A stretch of DNA of 10,574 bases from Candidatus Wolframiiraptor sp. EX4484-121 (GTDB lineage: Archaea; Thermoproteota; Nitrososphaeria_A; Caldarchaeales; Wolframiiraptoraceae). The DNA lies in assembly GCA_002255105.1 (NCBI GenBank), contig NJEK01000015.1:1-10574 (forward strand), written 5' to 3'. A model generated the notes under the pieces. The model worked only from the letters and a program-made list of their open reading frames with translations. It ran no database searches and was not told where the DNA came from. This document shows positions 1 through 7,004 of this stretch, piece after piece (position 1 is the first letter of the stretch; each line of letters begins with the position of its first letter). The translations under genes and the position numbers were made by a program.

Positions 1-593
1 TGGCGAAGGGGAGGGAAGCCGAAGAGAAGGTGCTCCAAATACTTGAGAGGGTTGGATTGGCGAGAGAGCATCTCTACAGGTATCCACACGAGTTCAGCGG
101 GGGACAGAAGCAGAGGATAGCTATAGCAAGAGCCCTGATAACCCATCCAAAGTTCATAGTCTTGGATGAGCCCACATCCTCCGTGGATGTCTCCGTTAGG
201 GCATCCCTCCTAGACCTCTTCAAGGAGCTTCAGAAGAAGATGGGGTTGACCTATCTATTCATAAGCCACGACCTCTCGATGATCGAGGCGATAAGCGATA
301 GGGTTGCTGTCATGTATCTCGGAAAGATAGTTGAGATCGCGGATCCAAGAGAATTATTCGATAATCCACTCCACCCATACACTCAAGCACTATTCTCAGC
401 CATACCTATACCCGATCCGGAAATTAGGAGGGAGAGGATAATCTTGGGCGGAGAACCTCCGAGCCCGGCAAATCCACCATCGGGGTGCAGATTCCATCCA
501 AGGTGTAGGTATGCGAGGGAGATATGTTCAAGCCAGGAGCCCGCTCTGACCGAGGTTAAGCCGGGACATTATGTTGCCTGCCACCTATATTAA
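1..593 (+). CDS. Oligopeptide/dipeptide ABC transporter ATP-binding protein (OppF/DppF-like), 5' partial
   Basis: This is the C-terminal part of the cytoplasmic ATPase that powers an oligo/dipeptide (or nickel-peptide) importer. The frame is open to the left edge (first complete codon at base 3), so the Walker A region lies outside the window. Visible are the ABC signature FSGGQKQR (nt 93-116), Walker B FIVLDEP (nt 153-173) and the switch histidine in ISHDL (near nt 264). A typical oligo_HPY tail follows, with NPLHPYTQAL and then CRFHPRC plus two later cysteines (codons at 486, 504, 525 and 579). This four-cysteine pattern is known to hold a [4Fe-4S] cluster in some Opp/Dpp ATPases; that it does so here is inference. 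The AIPIPDP wording favours the F over the D subunit. Permease and binding-protein genes are presumably upstream. Stop TAA at 591-593. Confidence 0.93.
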   Translation, partial: AKGREAEEKVLQILERVGLAREHLYRYPHEFSGGQKQRIAIARALITHPKFIVLDEPTSSVDVSVRASLLDLFKELQKKMGLTYLFISHDLSMIEAISDRVAVMYLGKIVEIADPRELFDNPLHPYTQALFSAIPIPDPEIRRERIILGGEPPSPANPPSGCRFHPRCRYAREICSSQEPALTEVKPGHYVACHLY

Positions 594-683
594 GCCCACG
601 ATCCGAGTATCGGCACTTCGAGCCGGGGAGGTTTAGCTTCTTTAGCGGAGACCGGGGATCATCCAGCAGAATTTCGTGAATTG

Positions 684-732
684 TGCGAAAAATCTATAGT
701 TTGATGGAAAAATGGCCTTTATGCGAAAAAAT
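684..732 (+). repeat. Direct repeat TGCGAAAAAT upstream of the PEPCK promoter
   Basis: TGCGAAAAAT occurs at 684-693 and again, with one extra A, at 722-732, 38 bp apart; a related GGAAAAAT lies between them near 706. The second copy sits about ten bases upstream of the CTATATAAG TATA candidate, a usual place for an archaeal transcription factor to act. The first copy is also the right half of a weak dyad (TTTCG at 672-676, CGAAA at 686-690). An operator role is inference. Apart from these elements and the promoter, the 594-795 stretch holds no gene that I can support. Confidence 0.3.
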
Positions 733-742
733 CGTGATACCT

Positions 743-778
743 CTATATAAGCCTGCTAAAAAATTAATATTAGGAGGT
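743..778 (+). promoter_or_regulatory. Putative TATA elements and Shine-Dalgarno of the PEPCK gene
   Basis: Two TATA-like elements precede the gene: CTATATAAG at 743-751 and the A/T run AAAAATTAATATT around 760-771. They predict transcription starts near 773 and near 791 respectively. A strong ribosome binding site, AGGAGGT, lies at 772-778. It is 17 nt before the GTG at 796, which is further than usual, and only 8 nt before an in-frame ATT codon at 787. The only ATG nearby (791) is out of frame. The promoter assignment is by motif and spacing only. Confidence 0.45.
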
Positions 779-795
779 AGTAGCAGATTGATGCC

Positions 796-2601
796 GTGGT
801 TGGGGCGGAGTCGGAGACCGTGCTTCCGAGGGTTGACGAGATTACTATCGAGGGGTTCAGGGAGGCGTTCAAGCAGATAATTAGGCTGAAGGAGAGCTGT
901 GGGATAAAGCCCATCCTAGACAATCCGAGCGACCTATTTGAGCGAGCAAAGCTCTATGGAGTCCAGTATAGGAATGGGGCTTGGGGATGGGCCTCAAACA
1001 TCTGGCATAGATCGGCGTCCGGAACCATGGTGATAAACAGCGACGAGGAACTAAGGCATGAGCATAAGATCCTAATGCTTAGGGTTTTGGAGCACATCCT
1101 AGTCCAAGGCCCGCTGATTAAGGTCGATGGGATCGTCGGTAAGCCCGGATCGAGGGTCGAGCTGAGATGTAGACTGTACTGCGATCCACAGTTTCCGGAC
1201 ATAGCGTATAGGTGGAGTCAGCTGGTCTTCCCGGGAAAGCCCGACGAGGAGCCCGATGTAGAGGTCTTCTGCATCCCACATTATCTCGGAAACCCGAGGA
1301 TCCCCGGAAAGGATGAGCTCCTGAAGGTTCTGAGATTCCCGAATCATAACTACACGATAATCACCTGCTCATCATACCAAGGCGAGGTCAAGAAGGCTTT
1401 CCTAAGCCACTGGATCCTCCATGCATACAGGGTCGGCGGAACCGGGGAGCACGCAGCCTTAAGGGAGTTCACGGTTAAACGTAAGGATGGGGAGAGGAAG
1501 AGGGTTGTGATGTGTATATGGGGGTTGACGGGCTCCGGGAAGTCAACCCATGGAATGTACATCTGGGATTCCGAAAACGCTGAGATCTATCGGGAAAAGT
1601 TTGGAATAAATCCGTTAGAATATGTTAGTGATCAGGCGATAAAGAACGATGATATAGTTGCCATCTTCGAGGATAGGGTGATAGGGTCTGAGAAGGGTTC
1701 TTGGACGAAGACCGAGGGGGTTACAAAGGCTCAGATAGCGATTTGGAGGGCTGCCATGTCCCCAAAAGCCTTACACGAGAACACGGAGTTCGACGAGAAT
1801 GGAAACCCGTCTCTGGCCGGAAAACTCTACCAATACTTTGGGATGAAGAATAGGAACGCCCGATCGGTCTTCTACCTAGAGGACACCGGATACTTCAACG
1901 GAGACGTAGAATCCAGCGGGCCATTGAATACCGCGATCTTCCTAACCCCTGGATACTTCACGGACTATGCTTGGGTTAAGATAGTTGATCCAGCCTTCGC
2001 GGCAAAGGTCTTAGCGGACGGCAGGACGATCGGCCATCCAGCTCAATCCAGGGAGATCGCGGGCAGGGTTAGGTTTGTGAGCAGATATTGTCTCCCATTC
2101 ACGATGGGGGTGAGCTCAACAGCCCACGTCATCAGATTCTATAAGATGTTAAGGAAGAGGGCTGAAAGGGGGGATCCAATAGACGTCTACCAATTCAACA
2201 CAACCGGGAGGATAATCGCGAGATATGAGTGGAAGAAGATGAGGCTTGGAGACGAGGAGGTTGAGGTTCCGGAGCCCATATTCTCCTACACCGAGAACGG
2301 GGTTAGAGTCCCGGTGGGCGGGACATCTCCAACCATAGAGGAGACCGAGCTATTCATCCTACAAGCATCTAGGGGTGCGGTTGAATATGAGCCCCATCCA
2401 ATCTGGGGTGAGAAGGTTCTGGTGCCGGTGAGGGTTGAGGGGTTGCCGGATGAGAGGCTTAGGGAGCTGAAGCCCACGACCTACCTCTCCCTAAACGAGA
2501 TGAAGAGGCTCCTAAAGGCTCAGATAAGACTCAGCAAATACCATCTCGACAAACAGTGTCCAGGACTTCCGCCTGAGATCTATAACGCGATGGACTTCTA
2601 A
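796..2601 (+). CDS. pckA: Phosphoenolpyruvate carboxykinase, divergent ATP-type
   Basis: Cytoplasmic enzyme expected to interconvert oxaloacetate plus nucleotide triphosphate and PEP plus CO2, the entry step of gluconeogenesis. The protein is 601 aa, versus about 540 for the bacterial ATP enzyme. Recognisable family landmarks, in order, are YQGEVKK (residues 194-200, matching YGGEMKK of E. coli PckA), the P-loop GLTGSGKST (243-251), NDD (284-286, in the place of GDD that binds metal), and ALHEN (325-329, matching ALLEN). Spacing from NDD to EN is nearly identical to E. coli, and an FNTTGR segment replaces VNTGWNGTG. Overall identity is clearly low and the N-terminus differs, so nucleotide preference (ATP or GTP) is not settled. 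Start GTG 796 is the only ordinary start before an in-frame TAG at 781; an ATT at 787 fits the ribosome binding site better. It converges on the thiolase gene 12 bp downstream. Confidence 0.82.
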   Translation: MVGAESETVLPRVDEITIEGFREAFKQIIRLKESCGIKPILDNPSDLFERAKLYGVQYRNGAWGWASNIWHRSASGTMVINSDEELRHEHKILMLRVLEHILVQGPLIKVDGIVGKPGSRVELRCRLYCDPQFPDIAYRWSQLVFPGKPDEEPDVEVFCIPHYLGNPRIPGKDELLKVLRFPNHNYTIITCSSYQGEVKKAFLSHWILHAYRVGGTGEHAALREFTVKRKDGERKRVVMCIWGLTGSGKSTHGMYIWDSENAEIYREKFGINPLEYVSDQAIKNDDIVAIFEDRVIGSEKGSWTKTEGVTKAQIAIWRAAMSPKALHENTEFDENGNPSLAGKLYQYFGMKNRNARSVFYLEDTGYFNGDVESSGPLNTAIFLTPGYFTDYAWVKIVDPAFAAKVLADGRTIGHPAQSREIAGRVRFVSRYCLPFTMGVSSTAHVIRFYKMLRKRAERGDPIDVYQFNTTGRIIARYEWKKMRLGDEEVEVPEPIFSYTENGVRVPVGGTSPTIEETELFILQASRGAVEYEPHPIWGEKVLVPVRVEGLPDERLRELKPTTYLSLNEMKRLLKAQIRLSKYHLDKQCPGLPPEIYNAMDF

Positions 2602-2613
2602 AAATGCATAAGT

Positions 2614-3792
2614 TTACTTCTCCAAGCTTAGGATGGTCACGTAGGTGAAGTGGCCGGTTCCTCCAACGTTGTGGATCAAGACCCTACCATTCTTTATCGG
2701 AGCCTGCCTGCTTCTCTCAACCTCCTGTCTGAGCTGTCTAACCCCCTCATAGACCATGGCGAGGCCGGAGGCTCCTATCGGATGACCCTTAGCCTTAAGC
2801 CCTCCATCGACGTTCACGGGTATCAATCCACCGATATATGTCTGCTCCTCCCTGGCCAAGAGATGTCCCCTACCCCTCTCGACGAATCCAAGGTCCTCGT
2901 AGGCCATTATCTCGGCTATCGTGAAGCAGTCGTGGACTAGGGCCAAGTCGAACTCCTTAACCGGATTCGACCTATCGACCCCGGCCATCCTATAGGCTTG
3001 ATCCGCCGCCCTAACGGCGGTCTCAAGCGATAGGAAGTCCCTCCTCCTGGTCATGTTCCCGGTTCCGGTCGCCACCCCCTGAGCCCTGATCCAGACCGGT
3101 GTATCAGTTAGCTTCGACGCCAGATCCTCGGAGGCCACGACCGCCGCGGCCGCTCCATCGGTTATCGGAGAGCAGTCGTAGAGCTTAAGGGGCCAGGCGA
3201 TGTATCTCGAACTCATGACATCCTCGATCGTTATCCTCTTCTGGAATTGAGCCTTTGGATTTAGTGAGCCATAGTAGTGGTTCTTGACGGCTATCTTCGC
3301 GAGATCCTCCTCCGTGGCCCCATACTCCTGCATATAGGCGGTTGCATAGAGGGCGTAGTAGGCTGGGAAGGTCGCCCCGAAGTGCTCGAACTCCCAGAAG
3401 AAGCTCCCACCCCTACCTAACAACTCGACGACCTGCGGGGTCTCAAGCTCATTCATCCGCTCAACCCCGACGGCCAAGGCGAGATCGGTCATCCCCGACG
3501 CGACGGCCATAGATGCAACCCTTAGAGCCGCGCTCCCAGTCGCGCACGCAGCCTCGACCCTCATACTTCCTATCGGGGTGAGGCCGGCGTACTCGCATAT
3601 AATAGGCGCCGGGAAGAACTCCGAACTCCACCCGCCGACATTCCCTACCGCGACGAAGCCTATATCCCTTTTATCGACGCCCGCGTCCTCAAGCGCTTCC
3701 TTGATCGCTATCCACGCGAGCTCGGGTAATTGATGCTCAGCATCTCTCCCAAACTTGCTCATACCGACTCCAACGATTCCAACTCTCCTCAT
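2614..3792 (-). CDS. Archaeal-type thiolase (acetyl-CoA C-acetyltransferase family)
   Basis: Thiolase-fold enzyme of the archaeal/SCP2-like class, expected to condense or cleave acyl-CoA thioesters; the standard archaeal member makes acetoacetyl-CoA for the mevalonate pathway. Counting from the ATG at 3792 (392 aa), the nucleophile is Cys83 in AACATGSA. HDCF lies at 287-290, the catalytic GHPIGA at 336-341, and the C-terminal HNVGGTGH, typical of this class, near 374. A TTG two codons upstream (3798) is also possible, but the ATG sits 26 nt from the centre of a TATA-like box, as expected of a leaderless start. Most archaea pair this gene with HMG-CoA synthase and a DUF35 OB-fold protein; neither is adjacent here. 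It may therefore be a paralogue for acyl-CoA metabolism or use a partner encoded elsewhere. Substrate is not predictable. Confidence 0.88.
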   Translation of the reverse strand: MRRVGIVGVGMSKFGRDAEHQLPELAWIAIKEALEDAGVDKRDIGFVAVGNVGGWSSEFFPAPIICEYAGLTPIGSMRVEAACATGSAALRVASMAVASGMTDLALAVGVERMNELETPQVVELLGRGGSFFWEFEHFGATFPAYYALYATAYMQEYGATEEDLAKIAVKNHYYGSLNPKAQFQKRITIEDVMSSRYIAWPLKLYDCSPITDGAAAAVVASEDLASKLTDTPVWIRAQGVATGTGNMTRRRDFLSLETAVRAADQAYRMAGVDRSNPVKEFDLALVHDCFTIAEIMAYEDLGFVERGRGHLLAREEQTYIGGLIPVNVDGGLKAKGHPIGASGLAMVYEGVRQLRQEVERSRQAPIKNGRVLIHNVGGTGHFTYVTILSLEK

Positions 3793-3811
3793 CCCCAAAT
3801 CCCGATAAGAG

Positions 3812-3856
3812 AGTAAATTTAAGTTCTAAATCCAGTCTAATTGTTATTAATTTAAG
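3812..3856. promoter_or_regulatory. Divergent promoter region between thiolase and HAD genes
   Basis: The 82 bp between the two divergent starts is AT-rich. A self-complementary TAAATTTA (3814-3821), read as CTTAAATTTA on the minus strand, has its centre 26 nt from the thiolase ATG at 3792. That is the archaeal spacing for a transcript beginning at the start codon. On the plus strand, TTATTAATTTAA (3844-3855) lies before the HAD gene, and the palindromic box could also serve it, giving a leader of about 30 nt that includes the ribosome binding site. Based on motif and spacing only. Confidence 0.45.
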
Positions 3857-3874
3857 GTTGGAGAGGTGAAGGGG

Positions 3875-4531
3875 ATGATTAAAGCCGTGATATTCGACCT
3901 CGATGGAACCCTCCTCCGCATGAAATTGAGGGTTAGGGAGGCAAAGATCGAACTAATTAAGAGATTGAGAGAGATGGGCATCGACTCCGACCAGATCGAT
4001 GTGAGGATTCCAACCGAAGAGATCGTTTCAAGGATAGTTAAGAACTATGGGCTCTCGAGAAGCCGTCTAATGAGACTCGTGGATGAGGTCTATATCCCAT
4101 ATGAGCTTGAGGCAGCCGAGGCAGCCGAGCTTAAAGAGGGGGTGAAGGATGTCTTGACGGAGCTCAGGGCGATGGGATTCAAGTTGGCGGTCGCCTCGAA
4201 CAATGGAAGGCTGGGGGTTAACCTAGCCTTAGAGAACACCTCGATCAAACACTTCTTCGATATAATAGTCACCAGGAATGACGTCAATAGGATGAAACCG
4301 GACGGCACGCTCATAGAGGAGACTGTTAGAAGATTGGGGATAAGGCCCTCCGAGGCGGTCTATGTTGGAGATACAGGCCACGACGTGCTGGCGGCTCATA
4401 GGGTCGGAGTTCCCAGCATAGCGGTTTCGGGTGGAGCAGATCCGATAAGCCGCATTCTAAACTATCAGCCCGAGATCCTAATCAAAGACATTAGGGATCT
4501 CCCGGATGCTCTTAGGAAATTTATAGAGTAG
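3875..4531 (+). CDS. HAD-superfamily hydrolase (phosphoglycolate phosphatase-like)
   Basis: Cytoplasmic phosphatase of the HAD superfamily, 218 aa, the usual length for the Gph-like subfamily with an alpha-helical C1 cap. Motif I is FDLDGT with the nucleophile Asp8 and acid/base Asp10. Motif II is ASNNG (Ser108), motif III is the lysine of RMKPDG (Lys141), and motif IV is GDTGHD (Asp166 and Asp170). The cap spans roughly residues 16-85. The start is taken as ATG 3875 rather than GTG 3866, because GAGGTGA (3863-3869) makes a good ribosome binding site 5 nt before the ATG, while the GTG would lie inside it. The gene is divergent from the thiolase and 70 bp upstream of the MoxR operon. Substrate (2-phosphoglycolate, a sugar phosphate or other) cannot be told from sequence. 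Confidence 0.9.
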   Translation: MIKAVIFDLDGTLLRMKLRVREAKIELIKRLREMGIDSDQIDVRIPTEEIVSRIVKNYGLSRSRLMRLVDEVYIPYELEAAEAAELKEGVKDVLTELRAMGFKLAVASNNGRLGVNLALENTSIKHFFDIIVTRNDVNRMKPDGTLIEETVRRLGIRPSEAVYVGDTGHDVLAAHRVGVPSIAVSGGADPISRILNYQPEILIKDIRDLPDALRKFIE

Positions 4532-4558
4532 GAGGGAGGATGGAGCCTTTTCCAGCCT

Positions 4559-4578
4559 CATAAAAACCTAATAATGAT
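4559..4578 (+). promoter_or_regulatory. Candidate TATA region of the MoxR/DUF58 operon
   Basis: The 70-bp gap after the HAD stop holds an A/T-rich stretch (CATAAAAACC followed by TAATAATG) whose second half is centred about 29 nt before the ATG at 4602. No Shine-Dalgarno-like sequence precedes that ATG, unlike most later genes of the operon. This fits a short-leader or leaderless transcript starting here. The sequence match to a TATA consensus is only moderate. Confidence 0.35.
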
Positions 4579-4601
4579 CGAGCCTAGGGTTTACTAGAAG
4601 T

Positions 4602-5435
4602 ATGGTTGGGGAAAGATGGGCATTTATCGCAATCTGGATAATTTTACTCCTTCTAGCCTTCCTATACTTCTCCCCCGAGGTTGGAGGAATCCCCGAAAGC
4701 CTCGGGAATGTCCTGAGTATCGGCAAGGTTCTCGCCGTAAGTAGGGAGCCGGATCTCATCTATATCAGGGTGAGGGTTCTTAGAGCCGATATGGGGATCT
4801 CGAGCAGCTTTATGGGAAACGAGACAGATCATCGGCTCAAGCCCTTAAAGGGGGCACTCGTTGTAATAGGGAATTATCCGGTAATATCCGCCGGACACCT
4901 AAGGATACCTCAAAACTACGGCTTTACCGGAAGCGATGGAACCGTGATTCTGAGGGCCCCGAAGGGAAATGTAACGCTTATGGTCGCCGAGAATCCCAAG
5001 TATCTTAAGCGATCGGACTTTTGGAAGACCGAGATCAAAGCCGAGAGGAATAAGACCTACACCGTGAAGATCTTTCTCTATAGATTGAAGCCCGTGGACA
5101 TTAGGGTTGAGAGGAAGCCTTTCAAGCTCAAGACGCATTTAATGATGAAGTTTAATTTACCCAGGTTCGGGAAGTACTATGTTGGATACATGCTCGTATC
5201 ATATTATGATATCTGGTTTAGGCCGAGGTTATTCAGGGAGGATATGGTCTCTCCAATATCCATGAACCGGACGAGTAATCCATATGAGATGTTTAGGATG
5301 AGGTATTCGGAGGTTTATGAGGGAGGCGTCTCTCTGAACGAGATGCTTGAACTCAACGATCCAACGACATACGCGATCCCGAGCATGACCTATCTGCCGG
5401 TCGAGAGAATAGTCCTAGAGGAGAGAGCGTCATGA
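4602..5435 (+). CDS. Membrane-anchored secreted protein with Ig-like (carboxypeptidase regulatory-type) domain
   Basis: I do not recognise a named family. The 277-aa product starts with a short charged segment and one hydrophobic helix (about residues 7-24), so it is probably anchored in the membrane with the rest outside. Residues about 83-160 resemble the beta-sandwich of carboxypeptidase-regulatory/CnaB-like domains, with a GSDGTVILRAPKGNVTL-type turn and strands ending in YTVKIFLYRLKPVDI. The tail (170-277) is rich in aromatic and basic residues and has no helix. Sequons at N73, N123, N150 and N222 could be N-glycosylated. It is the first gene of the operon, has no Shine-Dalgarno, and its stop overlaps the next start as ATGA (5432-5435). 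A surface partner of the MoxR system is inferred from this context. Confidence 0.75.
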   Translation: MVGERWAFIAIWIILLLLAFLYFSPEVGGIPESLGNVLSIGKVLAVSREPDLIYIRVRVLRADMGISSSFMGNETDHRLKPLKGALVVIGNYPVISAGHLRIPQNYGFTGSDGTVILRAPKGNVTLMVAENPKYLKRSDFWKTEIKAERNKTYTVKIFLYRLKPVDIRVERKPFKLKTHLMMKFNLPRFGKYYVGYMLVSYYDIWFRPRLFREDMVSPISMNRTSNPYEMFRMRYSEVYEGGVSLNEMLELNDPTTYAIPSMTYLPVERIVLEERAS

Positions 5436-5902
5436 ACTCCATCGCTCAGATCGACAGATATCTGATCATTCTGATAGACACGGCGCTTGCAGCAGCCATA
5501 ATCCTTCTCTTAATAAGGCTTGTCAGGTATGTAAGAGGGAGAAGGGCTCGCTGGGAGATTGAAGCAAAAAAGTCTATTCGATGGAGTGTTATGTTCGATC
5601 AATTGCTCCGCGAGGATGGTGAAGCTCAGGCGGTGACCGAGACATTTAAGAAAATACTCGACGACCTCGACCAGCTTATCCAATTGGATCTCCCCGAAAG
5701 TTTGACATCATTGGAGGCGCTCGCCAAGATTGGGGCGAGGCTTCCCGAAGCGATGCGGAGGAGGCTTATCGAGCTCTATAAGATCTATGAGCCGATAAGA
5801 TTCGGCGGGATAAATCCCAGTGAGAGAGAGGTCGAGGGCTTTAGAAAGCGGATTATAGAGCTTGAGAAGATGTATTGGACTATTATGGGTGAATCGCGGT
5901 GA
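5432..5902 (+). CDS. DUF4129-like single-pass membrane protein
   Basis: A 156-aa protein with one transmembrane helix (about residues 10-33), a basic stop-transfer segment (RYVRGRRAR), and a helical cytoplasmic domain. The segment from LTSLEALAKIGARLP through LIELYKIYEPIRFGG to EVEGF resembles the DUF4129 pattern. In bacteria and archaea that pattern follows transglutaminase-like membrane proteins (TPxE..., LTxLYERARYGG, ...EV). Here the domain stands alone with a single helix and no transglutaminase domain. DUF4129 genes are commonly linked to moxR and DUF58 genes, which agrees with the neighbours. The ATG is preceded by GAGGAG (5418-5423) and overlaps the previous stop by 4 nt; the stop overlaps the next start (GTGA). 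Biochemical role unknown; probably a structural or regulatory subunit at the membrane. Confidence 0.7.
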   Translation: MNSIAQIDRYLIILIDTALAAAIILLLIRLVRYVRGRRARWEIEAKKSIRWSVMFDQLLREDGEAQAVTETFKKILDDLDQLIQLDLPESLTSLEALAKIGARLPEAMRRRLIELYKIYEPIRFGGINPSEREVEGFRKRIIELEKMYWTIMGESR

Positions 5903-6066
5903 ACGGAATGCTCCTCTTAATCCTCATCCTAGCCATCCTCTCAGCCATAGCATTTCTAATACCCACCTACCCACCTGGCGAGGAAACGGCTCTGAGAGGT
6001 AGGAAGCCTAGAAGGGGTGACCTGGTAATGTATGAGTTCGATAAGTTGAGGAGGAGGTTGAAGTGA
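5899..6066 (+). CDS. Small single-helix membrane protein, 55 aa, in MoxR operon
   Basis: A short ORF that exactly fills the gap between the DUF4129-like gene and moxR. The GTG at 5899 overlaps the previous stop (GTGA), and its own TGA at 6064-6066 overlaps the MoxR GTG start in the same way. The product begins MNGMLLLILILAILSAIAF, a strong hydrophobic helix ending near residue 21. A Pro-rich turn (PTYPPGEE) and a basic tail of about 27 residues (LRGRKPRRGD, then YEFDKLRRRLK) follow. GGGTGA (5887-5892) could serve the GTG, while GGTGA (5898-5902) could serve an ATG at 5908, giving 52 aa. No family is recognised. The exact fit between two coupled genes is the main evidence for a real gene. An accessory subunit at the membrane, with its basic tail near MoxR, is inference. 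Confidence 0.7.
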   Translation: MNGMLLLILILAILSAIAFLIPTYPPGEETALRGRKPRRGDLVMYEFDKLRRRLK

Positions 6067-7004
6067 GGATAGTGGACCTCGTAAAGAGATTGACTGAGGC
6101 CGTCCATCAAGTGATAGCTGGGATGGATGATGCCATCCACGCACTCCTAATAGCATTATTATCTGAGGGGCACGTCCTCATCGAGGGGCCTCCGGGCATA
6201 GCTAAAACCTATCTGGCAAGGGCATTTTCAGCGGCTCTCGGATTAGAGTTTAAGAGGATACAGTTCACCGCAGATATACTACCAAGCGATATAATAGGTT
6301 CTCAAATCTATAATAGAGCTACTGGGAGATTTGAGTTTAGGAAGGGGCCCATCTTCGCGAATATAGTTCTCGCCGATGAGATTAATAGGGCCTCACCGAG
6401 ATCTCAATCAGCTCTCTTAGAGGCCATGCAGGAGAGGCAGGTCACGGTCGAGGGGGTTAAGTATCCTCTTCCGAGACCGTTCTTGATAATAGCGACGCAA
6501 AACCCGATCGAGTTCGAGGGAACATACTATCTGCCTGAGGCCGAGATAGATAGATTCTTGATCAGGATCGTGATAGGATATCCGAATAAGGAGACGGAGC
6601 TGGAGATGCTCTCGAAGAAGCTAATCCACGGCGAGAACATAGATATAGATCCGGTCGCCTCCCCCCAAGAAGTCCTCAACGCAATAGAGATCGCATCGAA
6701 GGTTAAGGTGGATCACTCAATCATAGAATATATTGTTAGACTTGCTGAGGCGACCAGGAGACATGAGAAGATAGCTCTCGGGGTTAGCCCTAGAGGCGAG
6801 GTTGCGCTCCTCTACGCATCGAGGGCTGAGGCTGCAATAAATGGTAAAGACTACGTAATTCCGGATCACGTTAAATCCGTGTTAAAGCTGGTCTTCAACC
6901 ATAGGATAATCTTGAAGGGAGGAAGCATGAATCCGCTTGAGGCGAAGGACGAGGTCATGAGGGTTCTCGACGAGGTACTTCAGGAGGTGCCGGCCCCGAG
7001 GTGA
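6063..7004 (+). CDS. moxR: MoxR-family AAA+ ATPase
   Basis: Cytoplasmic AAA+ ATPase of the MoxR family, chaperone-like proteins that assemble or activate membrane and secreted partners, very often encoded beside DUF58 genes. The 313-aa length is typical. All key elements are present: Walker A GPPGIAKT (42-49), Walker B IVLADEINRA (101-110), sensor 1 ATQNP (144-148), EAEIDRF with the putative arginine finger (159-165), and sensor 2 SPRG (242-245), followed by the helical lid. The start is GTG 6063, with GGAGGT at 6053-6058 and a 4-nt overlap with the small ORF upstream. The stop overlaps the DUF58 start. The protein looks intact and catalytically competent. The remodelled substrate is unknown; the DUF58 protein and the adjacent membrane proteins are the obvious candidates. 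Confidence 0.95.
   Translation: MRIVDLVKRLTEAVHQVIAGMDDAIHALLIALLSEGHVLIEGPPGIAKTYLARAFSAALGLEFKRIQFTADILPSDIIGSQIYNRATGRFEFRKGPIFANIVLADEINRASPRSQSALLEAMQERQVTVEGVKYPLPRPFLIIATQNPIEFEGTYYLPEAEIDRFLIRIVIGYPNKETELEMLSKKLIHGENIDIDPVASPQEVLNAIEIASKVKVDHSIIEYIVRLAEATRRHEKIALGVSPRGEVALLYASRAEAAINGKDYVIPDHVKSVLKLVFNHRIILKGGSMNPLEAKDEVMRVLDEVLQEVPAPR

Noticed and set aside
602..630. A TTCGAGCC stretch resembling a tRNA T-loop, and a small CCGA...TCGG stem after the ABC transporter gene.
   Set aside because: No acceptor, D or anticodon stems can be paired around it, and the stem is only 4 bp with no T-run, so neither a tRNA nor a terminator is supported.
683..880. A 65-codon plus-strand frame over the promoter and start of PEPCK, with ATG 791 near a strong Shine-Dalgarno.
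   Set aside because: The product is Arg/Ser-rich low-complexity sequence typical of a shifted frame over a coding region, and it overlaps the well-supported PEPCK frame.
2650..2940. A 96-codon plus-strand frame opposite the thiolase gene.
   Set aside because: It is antisense to highly conserved thiolase catalytic sequence and its product has no recognisable features; it is a shadow frame.
4540..4557. TGGA...TCCA short inverted repeat after the HAD gene as a terminator.
   Set aside because: Only four base pairs with no following T-run; likely chance.
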